Assembly: GCF_002848135.1 (NCBI RefSeq)
Contig: NZ_PKGB01000018.1
Location: 1-39,521 of the forward strand
DNA: 39,521 nt
From: Hydrogenovibrio sp. SC-1
GTDB lineage: Bacteria; Pseudomonadota; Gammaproteobacteria; Thiomicrospirales; Thiomicrospiraceae
Direction of reading: 5' to 3'
The notes beneath the pieces were generated by a model. The model was not told where the DNA came from, did no database searches, and worked only from the letters and a program-made list of their open reading frames with translations. Below, in pieces: positions 18,231 through 26,999 of this stretch (position 1 is the first letter of the stretch; each line of letters begins with the position of its first letter). The position numbers were made by a program, and so were the translations under genes.

Positions 18231-18867
18231 GGACCGCTTTTTCAGCCGCAGCGATATCGGTAATGCTGATATTAAGGTTTTTTAAGCGGCCATCTTTAAT
18301 GTTGTAAATGAAACCATGAATCGCCAGCGGTTGGCCTTTTTTCCAGGCATTTCGTACCGCTGGAATATGGCAAATATTACGCACCTGTTCAATGACATTG
18401 ATTTCGCATAGGCGATTGACTCGGTCTTCATAAGACAGGGCATCCAGTTCTTGTTGTTTGCGTTGATAGTATTTACGAATGGGACGAACCCAATGGTCGA
18501 TTAAACTGGGGTTGTCTTCTGCCATAGAGGCCATGACGCCACCACACCCATAGTGACCATTGACGATAATATGCTTTACTTTTAAGACCTCAACAGCATA
18601 TTGAATGACAGACAGTACGTTCATATCACTGGAATTAACAAGGTTGGCAATATTTCGGTGTACAAAGATGGTGCCTGGGTCCATTTTAACCAATTCATTC
18701 GCCGGAACCCTGCTGTCGGAACAGCCTATCCATAAATACTCAGGCGTTTGTTGGTGGGACAGGCTTTCAAAAAAGTGAGGGTTAGCAGCATTGACCTCAT
18801 CGACCCAGGCCTGGTTATTTTTGAGGAGCTGGTCAATAGAGGGTTCACATCGACAGTTTTGACACAT
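18214..18867 (-). CDS. Beta-class carbonic anhydrase
   Basis: Interconverts CO2 and bicarbonate, here placed next to the CO2-fixing genes. With the ATG at 18867 the protein has 217 residues. The zinc ligands and catalytic pair are present: Cys49, Asp51 and Arg53 in IGCSDSR, and His105 and Cys108 in GHYGCGG. This is the Can-type pattern (Cys-Asp-Arg ... His-X2-Cys). AAGGAA seven bases before this ATG decides the start; the frame extends upstream only to a TTG without a good ribosome site. It begins just after the cbbO1 stop and has a candidate promoter in the gap. There is no signal peptide, so it is cytoplasmic. Confidence 0.95.
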   Translation of the reverse strand: MCQNCRCEPSIDQLLKNNQAWVDEVNAANPHFFESLSHQQTPEYLWIGCSDSRVPANELVKMDPGTIFVHRNIANLVNSSDMNVLSVIQYAVEVLKVKHIIVNGHYGCGGVMASMAEDNPSLIDHWVRPIRKYYQRKQQELDALSYEDRVNRLCEINVIEQVRNICHIPAVRNAWKKGQPLAIHGFIYNIKDGRLKNLNISITDIAAAEKAVLREDY

Positions 18868-18916
18868 AAGGCGTTCCTTTTTTGATAAGTCGTGCAATCG
18901 GCTTGTCAAAAACCAG

Positions 18917-18922
18917 ATTATA
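18917..18922 (-). promoter_or_regulatory. Candidate -10 box for the carbonic anhydrase gene
   Basis: On the minus strand a perfect TATAAT lies 50 bp before the ATG, between the cbbO1 stop and the carbonic anhydrase gene. No good -35 hexamer is seen 17 bp upstream. Confidence 0.35.
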
Positions 18923-18935
18923 CCGTCTTTAACTT

Positions 18936-21200
18936 TTATTGCGTGAGTTTCATAAACACTTGTGGCAACTGTTCTGGCAATTTATCGACATGATCGATGA
19001 CCGTATAGTGGTTGTCAAAAATCGTTTCTACATACTCATCGGCATCAGGGTCAAGTGTAATGCAATAGGAATAAATCCCTTGGCCTTTCAGCTCTTCCAC
19101 CGCTTTACGCGTGTCTTCAATTAACATTTGTGGATCTTTGACGTCAATGTCTGCCGGTTCGCCATCGGTTAATACCAACATCAGTTTCTTTTCAGCTTGT
19201 TGAGCATCCAAATAGTGTGCTGCATGTCGCATTGCCGCGCCCATACGGGTTGAATAGGATGCTTCCATCGCCGAAATACGGGCTTTGACTTCATCGCAAT
19301 AATTTTCTGAATAGCCTTTGATGTGCTGGTAGCGTACTTCATGGCGTGTATCTGAACTGAATCCTGCAATCGAAAACTTGTCGCCCAGTTGGTCAACGGT
19401 CCAAGCGGTAATGGCTAGCGCTTCTTGGCTGAGCTCTAATAAGGTTTGTCCCGTATCTGGGTTACGCTCATTTAAAGATTGCGAGGTATCAACCAGTAAC
19501 ATCACCGCAATATTGCGACTGTCGGTTGTGTGACTGGTATTGATTCGTGGGTCGGGCACTTGACCGGATTTGAAATCAATAATGGAACGAATCGCAATAT
19601 CCAAATCGAGTTCGTCGCCTTCTTCTTGGAAACGAATCCGTTTTTTGTTTTGCGGCTTGAGCGCTTCAATCATTTTTTTCAAACGTTTTGCTAGGTTATC
19701 ATGCTTCGCCATTAAGTAATCGATATAACCCGCATCGGCAGAAGGGTGTAGCCGTTCATACACGGTTGCCCAATCTGGACGATAGCTTTCAGAAATGTAA
19801 TCCCATTCATCATAGTGACGAGGGGGCAAGCTATTGGGGTCTTCAATAATCTTTTCTTCCGGCTCATATTCATTGGGCATGATTTCATCTGGCTCGTCAT
19901 ATTCTTCGTAGTGGAACCAGATGAAACGATTGTCGTCCCGATAAGACACTTCGGTATCGTCAAAAAACATCTTTGGCATACTGTCAGAAGATTGCTTGCG
20001 AGACTTAACATAAAATAACGACCCTAATTCCGCCATATCCCTGGTGGTTGAGTCTTCGCCTTTTTCTGACATCACCGCATGAAATTTTTGTCGAAATTCT
20101 TCAATCAATGGGTTTTCAGAGTCAAAGTTTTCATCCAATAGCGCTCTAGATAGGCGTGTCGCACGGTAGCGCAAACAAGAAAATTCTTTATCATTACAGG
20201 CGCCTTTTTCGGGGTAGGGGTGCAATGATAAAAACAGGGCTTTCAGGCCTGGGTATTTTTGGATGGCCAAATACTCTACCCGACTATCTTCAAATACCGA
20301 AATAAATAATTGGATGTGTGGCGCAAAGTTATCAGCCATCAACTTGGTTGACCATCTTTGGTGCGCCATCATATGAGCTAAGGTTGCACGATAACGGTTC
20401 AGCCCGCTGATGCCATTCTCATTTTCATACACGTCCGGTACCGCAATAATGGTTTCGTCCAAATAGGGCACGGGTTTGCGCAATTGATCAAAGGCTGTCG
20501 CAAACGTCTGAAAGGGTAGGTCGCAATCCCACATACAGTCCTTTAGCATTTCTAGATGACGAGCGACATCTTTAAAGGTCGTGCCTTGGCGTTCACGGGT
20601 GATAATGCTTTTGGCATCATGTGATTCGAGTTTGAAGTAAGCAATTTGGTCGTTCGGTGAGTTAGCGTAATTGCTCGCGCCATAGTGAATAAAGTTTTGA
20701 ATGCCTTTCAAACAGAGTTTGGAAATCAGTTGCGGCATGGATTCCAATAGAGCGACCATACCTGGGCTCTCGTGTACTGAGTGATGACCATGAATGACGG
20801 TTTGCGTTTTATCGACATATTCATCAATAATCTGTAAATAGAGCTCTAGGTCTTCAATTTTGTCTATCCGACGACAGACATGACCCAGTGTCGATAAGAA
20901 AGGAATGAGCGCTTTTTTATTGGGGCTGCGAGCCAATTGATAGCCGTAATCGGCAATCATTTTATTGGTGCCTTGCCCGAAATGCGCAGCAATATCTGGC
21001 ATGACTTCCATGTACACTAAAACTGGCTCAACACCCTGTCCAATTTTACACAGAAAGTTCGCTCCTTCCAAATAGGCTTCAACCCCTTGAGGGGACAATT
21101 TGGAGACGGCATCATTTAATAAGTCGGGGAAGAGTTCAACGGCTTTTGGAAATTTACAGGTAAACTTTTCCTGATATTCAGCAAACATTGCTTCATTCAT
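18936..21200 (-). CDS. cbbO: RuBisCO activation protein CbbO (cbbM-linked)
   Basis: CbbO is the VWA-domain adaptor that links the CbbQ AAA+ ring to RuBisCO so that inhibitory sugar phosphates can be released. The 754-residue protein has a long helical N-terminal region, an EDSRVEYLAIQKYPG segment near residue 300, the WDYISESYRPDW and EEGDELDLDIA blocks, and a C-terminal VWA domain with the metal site DTSQS, STRMGAA and TDGEPAD. Its place after cbbM and cbbQ1 implies service to the form II enzyme. The start ATG lies 194 bp after cbbQ1, an unusually long gap holding a nested hairpin. Confidence 0.93.
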   Translation of the reverse strand: MNEAMFAEYQEKFTCKFPKAVELFPDLLNDAVSKLSPQGVEAYLEGANFLCKIGQGVEPVLVYMEVMPDIAAHFGQGTNKMIADYGYQLARSPNKKALIPFLSTLGHVCRRIDKIEDLELYLQIIDEYVDKTQTVIHGHHSVHESPGMVALLESMPQLISKLCLKGIQNFIHYGASNYANSPNDQIAYFKLESHDAKSIITRERQGTTFKDVARHLEMLKDCMWDCDLPFQTFATAFDQLRKPVPYLDETIIAVPDVYENENGISGLNRYRATLAHMMAHQRWSTKLMADNFAPHIQLFISVFEDSRVEYLAIQKYPGLKALFLSLHPYPEKGACNDKEFSCLRYRATRLSRALLDENFDSENPLIEEFRQKFHAVMSEKGEDSTTRDMAELGSLFYVKSRKQSSDSMPKMFFDDTEVSYRDDNRFIWFHYEEYDEPDEIMPNEYEPEEKIIEDPNSLPPRHYDEWDYISESYRPDWATVYERLHPSADAGYIDYLMAKHDNLAKRLKKMIEALKPQNKKRIRFQEEGDELDLDIAIRSIIDFKSGQVPDPRINTSHTTDSRNIAVMLLVDTSQSLNERNPDTGQTLLELSQEALAITAWTVDQLGDKFSIAGFSSDTRHEVRYQHIKGYSENYCDEVKARISAMEASYSTRMGAAMRHAAHYLDAQQAEKKLMLVLTDGEPADIDVKDPQMLIEDTRKAVEELKGQGIYSYCITLDPDADEYVETIFDNHYTVIDHVDKLPEQLPQVFMKLTQ

Positions 21201-21293
21201 ACTTAAACGCTCTCATTCGTTTAATTGAAAAAATACGCTTTAGAAAGAATGTTGAGTACTATCTAAAGAGAGTAATCATCATACTGAGGCTTT

Positions 21294-21375
21294 TGTTTTT
21301 GGTGCTGTACAAAGCAAGTTGCGTGAGTGTACATAAGTACACGACCAAAACAAATGCAGTACAGTGCCAAAAACA
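21294..21375 (-). repeat. Nested inverted repeat between cbbQ1 and cbbO1
   Basis: Arms at 21294-21310 and 21359-21375 match over 17 positions with a two-base mismatch in the middle (9 bp and 6 bp stems). Inside lies a perfect GTGTAC-ATAA-GTACAC hairpin (21327-21342). Such a structure could lower cbbO1 expression relative to cbbQ1 or protect the cbbQ1 message. No T run follows. Confidence 0.65.
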
Positions 21376-21394
21376 GAAGAAATCAGTTGATGAT

Positions 21395-22195
21395 TTAGCC
21401 GATAATCATTTCGATTGCATTATCCAGCGTTTCACGAATGTCAGCATCATCGGTGATAGGGCGCACCAATGCCATTTTACAGGCTTCAACCGGTGCAATC
21501 CCTTGGTTGATCAAGGTTGCTGCATAGACCATTAAGCGGGTTGAGATGCCTTCATCTAAACCGTGACCCTTAAGGTTTCGCGCCGCTTCACCGATCTTGA
21601 CCAGTTTGGTTGCCGTTTCAGCATCAACCTTACCTTCTTGCTGCAAGATATGCGATTCTTTTTCGGCAGTCGCATAATCAAAGTCTAAGGCACAGAAACG
21701 CTGTTTAGTGGATTGCTTCAAATCCTTCATCAGTGACTGGTAGCCAGGGTTATAAGAAATAACCAATTGGAAGTCAGGGTGGGCTTTGATTAATTCGCCT
21801 TTTTTATCTAATGACAGTTCACGACGGTGATCGGTCAAGGCATGGATAACCACCATGGTGTCCTGGCGAGCTTCAACAATTTCATCTAAGTAACAAATGG
21901 CACCATAACGAGCGGCAAGCGTTAGCGGACCATCCACCCAGCGAGTTCCGTTTGCATCTAATAGGTAACGACCAACCAAATCGGAAGCGGTAATGTCTTC
22001 ATTACAGGAAACGGTGATAATGGGTTTGCCGAGTTTCCAAGCCATATGCTCAACAAAACGGGATTTACCGCAACCAGTCGGTCCTTTTACCATGACTGGA
22101 AGACGTGCGCTATAGGCAGCTTCATAGAGTTCTACTTCGTTTGATTGTGCATCATAAAATGGTTCGTTTTCAATTTTGTATTGTGAAATATCCAT
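21395..22195 (-). CDS. cbbQ: RuBisCO activase AAA+ ATPase CbbQ (cbbM-linked)
   Basis: A MoxR-family AAA+ ATPase of 266 residues that forms a hexamer and, with CbbO, remodels inhibited RuBisCO. Walker A is GPTGCGKS (38-45), Walker B is ICYLDEIVEA (about 100-109), sensor 1 is in [10 protein letters not shown], and the arginine-containing segment KQSTKQRF follows. The CbbQ/NorQ-type motif [15 protein letters not shown] is clear. It follows cbbM after the terminator region, so readthrough or partial termination would set its level. It is closely similar to the second CbbQ at 29243. Confidence 0.95.
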   Translation of the reverse strand: MDISQYKIENEPFYDAQSNEVELYEAAYSARLPVMVKGPTGCGKSRFVEHMAWKLGKPIITVSCNEDITASDLVGRYLLDANGTRWVDGPLTLAARYGAICYLDEIVEARQDTMVVIHALTDHRRELSLDKKGELIKAHPDFQLVISYNPGYQSLMKDLKQSTKQRFCALDFDYATAEKESHILQQEGKVDAETATKLVKIGEAARNLKGHGLDEGISTRLMVYAATLINQGIAPVEACKMALVRPITDDADIRETLDNAIEMIIG

Positions 22196-22323
22196 CTTCA
22201 GTTCCCCGTCGCTTTGATGAAAAGTTGGCTTTGGTCAAAATTAACAAAAGCAATTTAAGTTGTTTAAAACAAAGATTGAATCTGGCATTCAATCGCTGAT
22301 TTAAATAACCTAGTAAATAAAAA

Positions 22324-22377
22324 GGTTTTTAGTCAAAGGGCTAAAAAAACCCCTGCTTGAAGCAGAGGTTTTTTTGG
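22324..22377 (-). terminator. Overlapping terminators between cbbM and cbbQ1
   Basis: On the minus strand a hairpin with the core CTGCTT...AGCAG flanked by AAAAAAACC and GGTTTTTTT lies just after the cbbM stop. The same U-rich arm can also pair with a further CTAAAAACC segment (22324-22332), giving a second hairpin followed by T's. The two structures exclude each other. Probably a partial terminator giving more cbbM than cbbQ-cbbO message. Confidence 0.75.
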
Positions 22378-22406
22378 GTGATAAATAATCATTCAAACAG
22401 AATGGC

Positions 22407-23807
22407 TTATTTATGAACGCCCAATTTTTCTCTCCAATCAGGGAAGATTTTATCCGCATCATGAGGGAAAGATTCGAATGCACGAGCAAATTCAGGATGC
22501 TCTTTAGCGTATTCGATTGGGTCTGCACCCGTTTTCCAACACTCATAGGCTTGACCTAGAGAGATACCACCCGCTGCTGGGCTGTCGATGTGACCGAATG
22601 AACCACCACCACAAGTGTTGATAACGTTACCGTGACCTAGGTTTTCAAAGAAACCAGGAAGACGTAGTGCGTTCATACCACCAGAGATGATTGGTGTAGT
22701 CGGCTTCATACCATACCACTTCTGATAGAAGTAAGGTCCTTGACACTCATCACGCTCAAGCATATAGGCAAGAACAGTTTCACCAGCGTGACCTTCCATT
22801 TTACCGTAACCCATGGTTCCAGTGTGGATACCAGAAGCACCCATTAGACGAGCTAACTTCATGTAACATAGTGGATCCATACCCATAGGTGACTTATAAG
22901 AAGTCACAGCACCATGACCGGCACGGTGGAAATGTAGGTAAGTATCAGGGAAAGCACGGCGTGCAGTTGTAACACCAGCAGGACCGGTTACGAAACCATC
23001 AACTAGGAAAGCAACGTGTTTTTCGTTACCATACTTAGCGAATTCACCTAGGATGTACTCACCACGCTTAATCATTTCACCGTGGAAGTCAGCAGTCACG
23101 TTAGCAGAGAAAAGCTTAGCTTGACCTGTTGCTTGCTGTGCACGATCCATTGCTTCTGCAACCTTAGGAATAACAACTTCCATTGGGCAGAAAGGTTGGT
23201 TGGCTTGTGGCTCATCGTTCTTGATGAAATCACCACCTAGCCAGAAATCATAACAAGCTTTAGCGAAAGGCTCTGGACGAAGACCTAGCTTAGGCTTGAT
23301 GATGGTACCAGCGATGTAACCACCGTCAACTTCTGGGCGACCAAGAACACGCCATAGATCAGAAATATCAGTAGCTGGACCGTCAAACTTTTTAACCATT
23401 GTTTCTGGAACCATGAAGTCCAACATACGTAGACCTTCGTGGTCACCCATACCTTGGTTGTTCCCAAGGATCAAAGACCACATGTGAGAAACGTTATAGA
23501 AACCATCGATAAGGTTAGGATCGAATAGGTCAACAGGATAAGCGATCTTCATTAGACCACCTTTGTCACCAAACGCTGCTTCGTCAACTTCATATACCAA
23601 AGCGTCAACACCACGAGTGAAGTCATCAGTTGTTGAAACTTCAACGTTTGTTCCAGTTGAAGATTCAGCCGCAACGTGTGCAGCAACTTCTAGGAAACCA
23701 TAACCTGGTGCAGGCTTTAAACGGTATGCAACCAAAAGGTGATTGCCACCAGCAATTAAATCATCTTCATTCAAACTTAAGTCAGCGTAACGATTAGACT
23801 GATCCAT
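22407..23807 (-). CDS. cbbM: Form II RuBisCO, CbbM
   Basis: Fixes CO2 onto ribulose 1,5-bisphosphate as a homo-oligomer of large subunits. The 466 residues match form II enzymes. The catalytic lysine region TIIKPKLGL (Lys171) and the carbamylated lysine motif [10 protein letters not shown] (Lys196, with Asp198 and Glu199 as magnesium ligands) are intact, as are HFHRAGHGA and the loop 6 region with [13 protein letters not shown] before the ATG is a good ribosome site. cbbR lies upstream in the same direction and cbbQ1-cbbO1 downstream. Form II has low CO2 affinity and works at high CO2. Confidence 0.98.
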   Translation of the reverse strand: MDQSNRYADLSLNEDDLIAGGNHLLVAYRLKPAPGYGFLEVAAHVAAESSTGTNVEVSTTDDFTRGVDALVYEVDEAAFGDKGGLMKIAYPVDLFDPNLIDGFYNVSHMWSLILGNNQGMGDHEGLRMLDFMVPETMVKKFDGPATDISDLWRVLGRPEVDGGYIAGTIIKPKLGLRPEPFAKACYDFWLGGDFIKNDEPQANQPFCPMEVVIPKVAEAMDRAQQATGQAKLFSANVTADFHGEMIKRGEYILGEFAKYGNEKHVAFLVDGFVTGPAGVTTARRAFPDTYLHFHRAGHGAVTSYKSPMGMDPLCYMKLARLMGASGIHTGTMGYGKMEGHAGETVLAYMLERDECQGPYFYQKWYGMKPTTPIISGGMNALRLPGFFENLGHGNVINTCGGGSFGHIDSPAAGGISLGQAYECWKTGADPIEYAKEHPEFARAFESFPHDADKIFPDWREKLGVHK

Positions 23808-23902
23808 GTTTTATACCTCAAAAGTACCGTAGCTCAAAAGCCACTCTTTATTTTTGTTAAGTCATTTAAAAAAATGGCTTAACCCCGAAAACTTGAATGG
23901 AT

Positions 23903-23946
23903 ATTATAAGGAAACGACCAATAACTTCAAATCAATAATTTTGATT
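23903..23946 (-). promoter_or_regulatory. cbbM promoter with a CbbR-type box
   Basis: On the minus strand TTGAAG and TATAAT are 16 bp apart (23930-23925 and 23908-23903). Directly upstream is a perfect dyad AATCAA-N5-TTGATT (23930-23946) that contains T-N11-A, the LysR-family recognition pattern. The spacing suits activation by CbbR at about -45. Confidence 0.65.
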
Positions 23947-24011
23947 GTTAGTATAGCCTTTTATCTATATTAAAGTCGTTTTTTGTAGAAGCTTATCAAT
24001 TTGGAAAACGT

Positions 24012-24956
24012 TTATCTAAACTTATTAAAGGCCAGTTCGCTGAGCTTTTGGCCTTCTTGTTTCAGTAGTTCAATGAGTTTTTCAGCGGCAATCGAAAGAA
24101 CTTTCCCTTTTGGGTAGGTCAAGTACCAGTGGCGGTTAATGGGAAACCCTTTGACATCAAGAATTGAAATTTTGCCTTGATTGATTTCATCCATGAGAGT
24201 GGGGATGGAGGCAACCGTAATACCGAGGTTTTGCAGTAACCCTAATCGTATCGGTTCATTGCCGCCCAACACCATTTTAATATTGGGTTCAAATTGAAAC
24301 TCTTCAAACACCTTTTCCACTTGAGCACGAATGCCTGACCCCGTTTCTCGCATTAGAAAGGGTTCATCGCTTAAATCGCCAATGGATAAGACTTTGCCAA
24401 CCAAAGGGTGGTGGCTATTCGCAACAAACGCCAGCGGGTTAACTGACAATTGTGAGGATTCGACATTCAGGTCTTCTGGTGGTTGGCCTAGTAGATAGAA
24501 GTCATCCTTGTTTTGCTGAATACGTTCCAATAAAGATTCTTTATTGCCCACGCGCATAATAACGGTGACATCTGGGTAGGTTTGAGTGAATTCATGAATG
24601 ACTTTGGGGACAAAATATTGTGCGGTCGAAATAACCGTAAATCGCACACTGCCACCTGAAAATCCCTTTAAATGATTAATCTTTTGTTCGGCAATAGACA
24701 GTTGCTGTAGCGTATTATTCGCCGCTTCATAAAGGGCTTTACCTGCTGCGGTTAGATGAACTTTACGGCCAATTTGCTCAAATAAAGGGCTGTCTAAGAC
24801 TTCAGACAACTTTTTAACCTGCATCGACACAGTGGGTTGGGTCAGATGAAGCTCTTCCGCTGCTTTAGAGAAACTGCTATGGCGAGCAATACTCTCGAAT
24901 ACCTGTAGTTGTCGAAGGGTAGCACTGCGTGCAAGCAGCGAGTTTTTTTCTGGCAT
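24012..24956 (-). CDS. cbbR: LysR-type regulator CbbR (cbbM-linked)
   Basis: Controls Calvin-cycle genes in response to metabolites. With the ATG at 24956 the protein has 314 residues: an N-terminal winged helix-turn-helix (about 8-67, ATLRQLQVFESIARHSSFSK then LHLTQPTVSMQVKKL) and a C-terminal effector domain of the periplasmic-binding fold. Close similarity to the second LysR protein at 25876 supports CbbR. The frame reaches upstream only to a TTG; the GAGAGG just before 24956 favours this ATG. It runs in the same direction as cbbM, not divergent as is common. Confidence 0.88.
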   Translation of the reverse strand: MPEKNSLLARSATLRQLQVFESIARHSSFSKAAEELHLTQPTVSMQVKKLSEVLDSPLFEQIGRKVHLTAAGKALYEAANNTLQQLSIAEQKINHLKGFSGGSVRFTVISTAQYFVPKVIHEFTQTYPDVTVIMRVGNKESLLERIQQNKDDFYLLGQPPEDLNVESSQLSVNPLAFVANSHHPLVGKVLSIGDLSDEPFLMRETGSGIRAQVEKVFEEFQFEPNIKMVLGGNEPIRLGLLQNLGITVASIPTLMDEINQGKISILDVKGFPINRHWYLTYPKGKVLSIAAEKLIELLKQEGQKLSELAFNKFR

Positions 24957-25019
24957 TGGCCTCTCTTTCTTTTTATTCAGCAAGCATCGCAGCTTTGCAA
25001 AATTCGATTACCATCAATT

Positions 25020-25754
25020 TTATAGCGTTTCTTTGAGCTTTTTAAAGGTTTTTTTGCGCGAGTTGTAAAGCGCTTTGCATTCACTTGACGAATGGCTTTC
25101 GCAGAAATCTTTTAAAAGCGCAAGTTGATTGGCGGTGTCTTGGATGTCGCCAAAATGGTTTAGAATTTTCTTGCATTTCTTGATTTGTTTATTGACGTCA
25201 TGCAAGCCCTTGTCATGAATAAAATCTAGTGTATAGCGAGCCAATTTACAGTCAATCCGCACTTGGTGTATTTTTTTCGCACTGCTTTTGTGGCTGAGCT
25301 GTTTTTTTAAGGCGATGGCATTTTGGAATTGATTCAGAGCAATCTTGATGAGCGCTTCGTTCGATAGATCATATTGAAGTTGATTCAATTGTGTAATGGA
25401 CTGGTGTAGCTCGTTTTTATGCTTGTCTACAATTTCAATATGCCAGCGTTCCTGATACAAATTATTTCGGTACTGCACAAGATCTGAAAGTAGAGAAGGA
25501 TATTCCTCGGCATCGATACTCATCATCAGCACATCGATCTCACGCAATTCGTTGGTCGATTTGAGCAGCGATTTGAGCGGCGCATTAAAATCACGATGCG
25601 CTTTGAGATAGATCTTGATAAGCGAGTGTGCTCGTCTGAGGGAGACTCGGTATTTATGGAGATGTTCAACGTCACTGCCACTATGGATTTGCGGCAACAA
25701 AGACTCTGCATTTTGCAGAAGTTTCAACAAATAGGAAAACAGCAACTTGGAGTA
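25020..25754 (-). CDS. CHAD-domain protein
   Basis: About 244 residues, nearly all a CHAD domain (conserved histidine alpha-helical domain), known to bind inorganic polyphosphate. Hallmarks are HLHKYRVSLRRAHSLIK near the N-terminus and KKIHQVRIDCKLARYTLDF with ILNHFGDIQD later, the two histidine-arginine helical repeats, plus high lysine and histidine content. The ATG at 25754 starts where the domain does; a longer frame reaches only a TTG at 25898 that would overlap the next gene. A TATACT box lies seven bases before the ATG with no clear ribosome site, so a leaderless transcript is possible. It sits between two cbbR genes. The link to carbon fixation is by position only. Confidence 0.8.
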   Translation of the reverse strand, partial: YSKLLFSYLLKLLQNAESLLPQIHSGSDVEHLHKYRVSLRRAHSLIKIYLKAHRDFNAPLKSLLKSTNELREIDVLMMSIDAEEYPSLLSDLVQYRNNLYQERWHIEIVDKHKNELHQSITQLNQLQYDLSNEALIKIALNQFQNAIALKKQLSHKSSAKKIHQVRIDCKLARYTLDFIHDKGLHDVNKQIKKCKKILNHFGDIQDTANQLALLKDFCESHSSSECKALYNSRKKTFKKLKETL

Positions 25755-25875
25755 CATGACTAAAGTATACGACTTTTTTATCGGTGTTGATATGACAACT
25801 AGCGGTGAGTTTAACTTCTCAAACGTCACGTTTTGGATTGGCGGTTGTTCGTACGGCTTTGCTAAGAGAACGGAG

Positions 25876-26802
25876 TTAACGCGTATCCGACATCGCAAGC
25901 AGTCTATTAATATCCACTTCCTTTAAAAAATCCAGAAAAGCGACAGCGGGTGGCATTAATACTTTATCTTGCATTTTAGCAATATACCAGTCTCGGCTGA
26001 GAGGGAAGCCTTCTACATTTAAAATGGCCAAATGACCATACTTGGCTTCAATACGCACAGCGTGTCTAGGTATGACAGAAATGCCCAGGCCTGCCATCAC
26101 CCCTTGTTTTATAGCTTCAGTACTGCCCAATTCCATATAGGGACGAATCTCAAGACCTTTTTCGGCAAAGCGTTCTTCGGTGGCGATGCGAATGCCGGAA
26201 CCACTTTCTCGCATTAAGAAACTTTCATTGGCTAATTGATCTAGGCTGAGTTCACCTTTCTTGGCAAGGGGGTGATTCGGTGGGGCGACAATCACCAACT
26301 CATTTTTAAAAAATGGAAAGGCTTCCATTTTGAGCTCTGGCGGGACGCGCCCCATAATCGATAGATGATATTGGTTTTGTTTGAGTTCTGACAAAATCCG
26401 CCGGCGGTTCACCACCGTAATACTGGGTTGCACATCGGGATACCGGTTTAAAAAGGCTTTAAGCACATACGGAATGAAATACTTTGCGGGGGTTACGACG
26501 GCCAATTTCAGTTCACCCTCAATTTTATTTTGTTGACTACGAATATGGGCGGTCAGGTCTTTAAGTTCATCCAGAATGTGGCTGCAGGTTTTAAACATGT
26601 GTTCCCCCGCAGAAGTAAGAAACAGTTTTTTGCCAATCACTTCAATCAATTTGACATCATTATTTTCTTCTAAGCGTTTGATTTGTGCCGAGACAGCGGG
26701 TTGCGAAAGGCTGAGTTCTTCAGCGGCTTTGGTATAGCTTAAATGACGTGACACGGCTTCAAAAATACGAATTTGTTGTGCGGTAATGTGGAGGTTGTGC
26801 AT
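25876..26802 (-). CDS. cbbR: LysR-type regulator CbbR (cbbL-linked)
   Basis: A 308-residue LysR protein transcribed away from cbbL, the classic CbbR arrangement. It has an N-terminal helix-turn-helix (ITAQQIRIFEAVSRHLSYTK then LSLSQPAVSAQIKRLEE) and an effector domain with the CbbR-like sequence FLMRESGSGIR. AAGGAAATGAC before the ATG is a good ribosome site. The 197-bp gap to cbbL carries a LysR-type dyad, so it likely activates cbbLS and represses itself. It is clearly paralogous to the cbbM-linked regulator. Confidence 0.93.
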   Translation of the reverse strand: MHNLHITAQQIRIFEAVSRHLSYTKAAEELSLSQPAVSAQIKRLEENNDVKLIEVIGKKLFLTSAGEHMFKTCSHILDELKDLTAHIRSQQNKIEGELKLAVVTPAKYFIPYVLKAFLNRYPDVQPSITVVNRRRILSELKQNQYHLSIMGRVPPELKMEAFPFFKNELVIVAPPNHPLAKKGELSLDQLANESFLMRESGSGIRIATEERFAEKGLEIRPYMELGSTEAIKQGVMAGLGISVIPRHAVRIEAKYGHLAILNVEGFPLSRDWYIAKMQDKVLMPPAVAFLDFLKEVDINRLLAMSDTR

Positions 26803-26856
26803 GTCATTTCCTTAAGTGTGAAAAATTAAGTTATTGAAAATAAAGCTATTAAGTTT

Positions 26857-26889
26857 CAATCATAAGCATTTGTTTATGAATTGTATAAC
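26857..26889 (+). promoter_or_regulatory. CbbR-type operator and cbbL -10 box
   Basis: An imperfect dyad CAATCATAA-N8-TTATGAATTG (26857-26883) is followed at once by TATAAC (26884-26889). There is no good -35 box, as expected for an activator-dependent promoter. The divergent cbbR could share the site. Confidence 0.45.
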
Positions 26890-26945
26890 AAAGACTGAGT
26901 CAGTTGCTAGGGTATTTTCGATAAGATGCAAACCACTGGAAACAA

Positions 26946-26982
26946 AATCGTTTTTCAGACTCTTTTAACGATTAATTTTTTA
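26946..26982 (+). other. AT-rich leader hairpin before cbbL
   Basis: AATCGTT (26946-26952) pairs with AACGATT (26967-26973), and a T-rich run AATTTTTT follows, 20 bp before the cbbL ribosome site. It resembles a weak attenuator in the leader. Confidence 0.35.
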
Positions 26983-26999
26983 TAACGAAGAGGTATAAG

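Noticed and set aside
18868-18909. Longer carbonic anhydrase starting at a TTG
   Set aside because: The ATG at 18867 has a good ribosome site and a family-like N-terminus; the TTG has none.
25755-25898. N-terminal extension of the CHAD protein from a TTG
   Set aside because: It would overlap the cbbR stop, has no ribosome site and adds no domain; the region looks like a promoter.
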